DNA of 13,963 bases from an uncultured Collinsella sp. GTDB lineage: Bacteria; Actinomycetota; Coriobacteriia; Coriobacteriales; Coriobacteriaceae. The DNA lies in the NCBI GenBank assembly GCA_937981515.1, contig CALJNY010000271.1:1-13963 (forward strand). Reading direction: 5' to 3'. Below are positions 13,397-13,963 of the stretch, piece after piece. Every line of letters starts with the position of its first letter. Position 1 is the stretch's first letter. The translations under genes were made by a program, and so were the position numbers. The notes below the pieces were generated by a model. That model saw only the letters and a program-made list of their open reading frames with translations. It was not told where the DNA came from and searched no databases.

Positions 13397-13963
13397 TTGG
13401 CTTTATCTCAACGACTCGCGCGCGCCCAGGAAATCCTGGGCCACGAGTTCAATAACAAGGTGCTGCTGCGCGCGGCGCTTACGCACCCCTCTGCCGTGGA
13501 AGGTCAGCCCGTCTCGGCGAGCTATGAGCGCCTTGAGTTTTTGGGCGATTCCATTTTGGGTGCCGTGGTTGCCCGCTCGCTCTTCGAGTCCTATCCGGAG
13601 TTTGACGAGGGCAAGCTTACGCGCCTGAAGGTGTCGCTCGTCTCGGGCGCCACGCTGTCCGAGGTGTCCCATGAGCTGGGCATCGACGACATCATCATCT
13701 TTGGTGCCTCCGAGACCGGCACGGGCGCGCGCGGTCTGCACTCGGCGCTCGAGAACGTCTACGAGTCGCTCGTGGGCGCCCTGTACCTGGATGCCGGCTG
13801 GGATGCGGCGGCGGAGTTTATCCACCGTACACTCAAGCCGCACCTGGCTTCCGAGCGTGCCGAGCATCCCGCGAACCCTAAGTCGTTCTTGCAGGAGTGC
13901 GGGCAGGCCGACGGCCACGAGCCTCCCGCGTATAAGCTGGTCGGCTCCGAGGGCCCCGCGCAT
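13397..13963 (+). CDS. rnc: Ribonuclease III, 5' part (runs off the window)
   Basis: Double-strand-specific endoribonuclease that processes rRNA precursors and some mRNAs. The window holds 189 codons; the 3' end is missing. The TTG start gives LALSQRLARAQEILGHEF, a typical N-terminus, and has a good ribosome site. The catalytic signature is ERLEFLGDS at 44-52, with the acidic residues that bind Mg. The second conserved acidic segment is LENVYESLVGALYLDAG, the family's AFEALIGAIYLD motif. The end of the visible part (NPKSFLQECGQADG...PPAYKLV) begins the C-terminal double-stranded-RNA-binding domain. It follows acpP by 3 nt and is probably co-transcribed with it. Confidence 0.95.
   Translation, partial: MALSQRLARAQEILGHEFNNKVLLRAALTHPSAVEGQPVSASYERLEFLGDSILGAVVARSLFESYPEFDEGKLTRLKVSLVSGATLSEVSHELGIDDIIIFGASETGTGARGLHSALENVYESLVGALYLDAGWDAAAEFIHRTLKPHLASERAEHPANPKSFLQECGQADGHEPPAYKLVGSEGPAH

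Noticed and set aside
1..13963. Mobile elements, CRISPR arrays, phage or defence genes
   Set aside because: I saw no transposase, integrase, direct-repeat array, toxin-antitoxin pair or anomalous-composition island; every sizeable + strand gene belongs to a core family.

Overview
The window is a block of chromosomal housekeeping genes, all on the + strand, from a high-GC Gram-positive bacterium. A coriobacterium such as Collinsella is the likeliest source. That is an inference from GC content, protein style and gene order, since no 16S or other marker is present. The order mixes a Firmicutes-like arrangement (yloU-fakA-recG-rsmD-coaD and rpmF-plsX-acpP-rnc) with an actinobacterial one (a DivIVA-like coiled-coil gene next to DUF177 and rpmF, as in mycobacteria). 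I see no mobile element, CRISPR array, phage gene or foreign island.

Layout. Positions 1-3187 hold the last codons of truB, then ribF (FMN/FAD synthesis) and dnaG (primase), which overlap one another and form one operon. The dnaG frame contains an in-frame TAG at 2981-2983, followed by 67 more sense codons in the same frame that look like the real DnaG C-terminus. It is the most unusual feature of the window. Positions 3188-4936 hold a short promoter region, rpoD (primary sigma factor), and a gap of about 300 bases with two hairpins and a clear promoter. That promoter drives tRNA-Asn(GTT), which ends in its own terminator at 5018-5047.

Positions 5048-10555 hold a second operon: a YloU/Asp23 protein, a FakA-like fatty acid kinase subunit, RecG helicase, RsmD 16S rRNA methyltransferase and CoaD (coenzyme A synthesis). 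Gaps are short and several genes overlap. Positions 10556-11919 hold a DivIVA/SepIVA-like coiled-coil protein, a DUF177 zinc-cysteine protein and ribosomal protein bL32 (rpmF, 59 aa). A terminator lies between rpmF and plsX. Positions 12007-13963 hold plsX, acpP and the 5' part of rnc (RNase III), which runs off the window.

How they work together: ribF and coaD make cofactors; dnaG and recG serve replication and repair; rpoD, tRNA-Asn, rsmD, DUF177, rpmF and rnc serve transcription, ribosome building and RNA processing. FakA, PlsX and AcpP meet at acyl-phosphate, the donor for phospholipid synthesis, and 4'-phosphopantetheine for ACP comes from the CoA made through CoaD. Apart from the dnaG stop codon and a few regulatory structures, this is an ordinary region. 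I did not find a new defence, mobile or metabolic system.
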